A DNA stretch of 6,475 nucleotides from CAZSTA01 sp964609495 [NCBI: uncultured bacterium] (lineage in GTDB: Bacteria > CAZSTA01), in the NCBI GenBank assembly GCA_964609495.1, contig CAZSTA010000202.1, positions 1 through 6,475 on the forward strand, given 5' to 3'. Below are positions 6,432-6,475 of this stretch, in pieces (positions within the stretch are counted from its first letter, which is position 1; each line of letters starts with the position of its first letter). The translations under genes were made by a program, and so were the position numbers. A model generated the notes under the pieces. The model was not told the DNA's origin. It saw nothing but the letters and a program-made list of their open reading frames with translations, and searched no databases.

Positions 6432-6475
6432 TTGGTTTTTGCTGAATTAATAAGGCTATCAAGGAATCTTGTTAA

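Larger units (their letters stand above)
6317..6475. other. Non-coding region upstream of the D-aminopeptidase
   Basis: A 159-base stretch with no supported gene. It should hold the promoter for the minus-strand genes, but no clear -35/-10 pair stands out. It contains the C-rich tract described separately, an 8-base palindrome ACTTAAGT near 6344-6351, and a short repeat TCTGATA at about 6337 and 6380. On the minus strand a frame is open from the window edge to a TGA at 6407-6409 (22 codons); it could be the tail of another gene but has no recognisable protein features. Confidence 0.5.

Noticed and set aside
6407-6475. C-terminal tail of a further upstream minus-strand gene
   Set aside because: Only 22 codons are visible, part of them read through the C-rich repeat-like tract, another frame is equally open, and no protein motif is present.

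Overview
The window is bacterial chromosome, and every supported gene lies on the minus strand. In transcription order (high to low coordinates) they are: an M55 (DppA-type) D-aminopeptidase, a Nudix hydrolase, a penicillin-acylase-family Ntn hydrolase, a small stand-alone ACT-domain protein, an FAD flavoprotein of the fumarate reductase/succinate dehydrogenase superfamily, and the first 129 codons of cysteinyl-tRNA synthetase, which runs off the left edge. No tRNA, rRNA, CRISPR array, insertion sequence or phage gene was seen. Shine-Dalgarno sites are canonical and one TTG start is well supported. Nothing identifies the phylum; gene content and style would fit a deep-branching, probably uncultured bacterium, but that is only an impression.

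Layout: positions 6317-6475 are non-coding, with a C-rich, repeat-like tract, followed by the D-aminopeptidase. A 90-base gap separates it from the Nudix gene, and 47 bases separate Nudix from the preferred acylase start. After that spacing is very tight: 6 bases acylase to ACT, 10 bases ACT to flavoprotein, 13 bases flavoprotein to cysS. Stop codons there overlap or abut the next ribosome binding site. No convincing terminator was seen between genes, so one operon, or two overlapping ones, is plausible.

Function: the first three genes are hydrolases. A zinc D-aminopeptidase and an amide-bond acylase suggest turnover of D-amino-acid peptides or N-acylated compounds. The ACT protein could sense a small ligand such as an amino acid. 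The flavoprotein is a diverged member that lacks the histidine for covalent FAD and the usual HPT substrate motif, and it has no iron-sulfur partner here. A shared pathway is inferred from gene order only.

The most notable pattern is compositional. Hand-counted 60-base samples of the three hydrolase genes are 58-65% GC, while samples from the flavoprotein and cysS are 27-43%, with the ACT gene in between. The change falls near position 2250 inside a tightly spaced gene string. I found no compelling evidence of a wholly new system; the atypical flavoprotein and the mosaic operon are the best leads.
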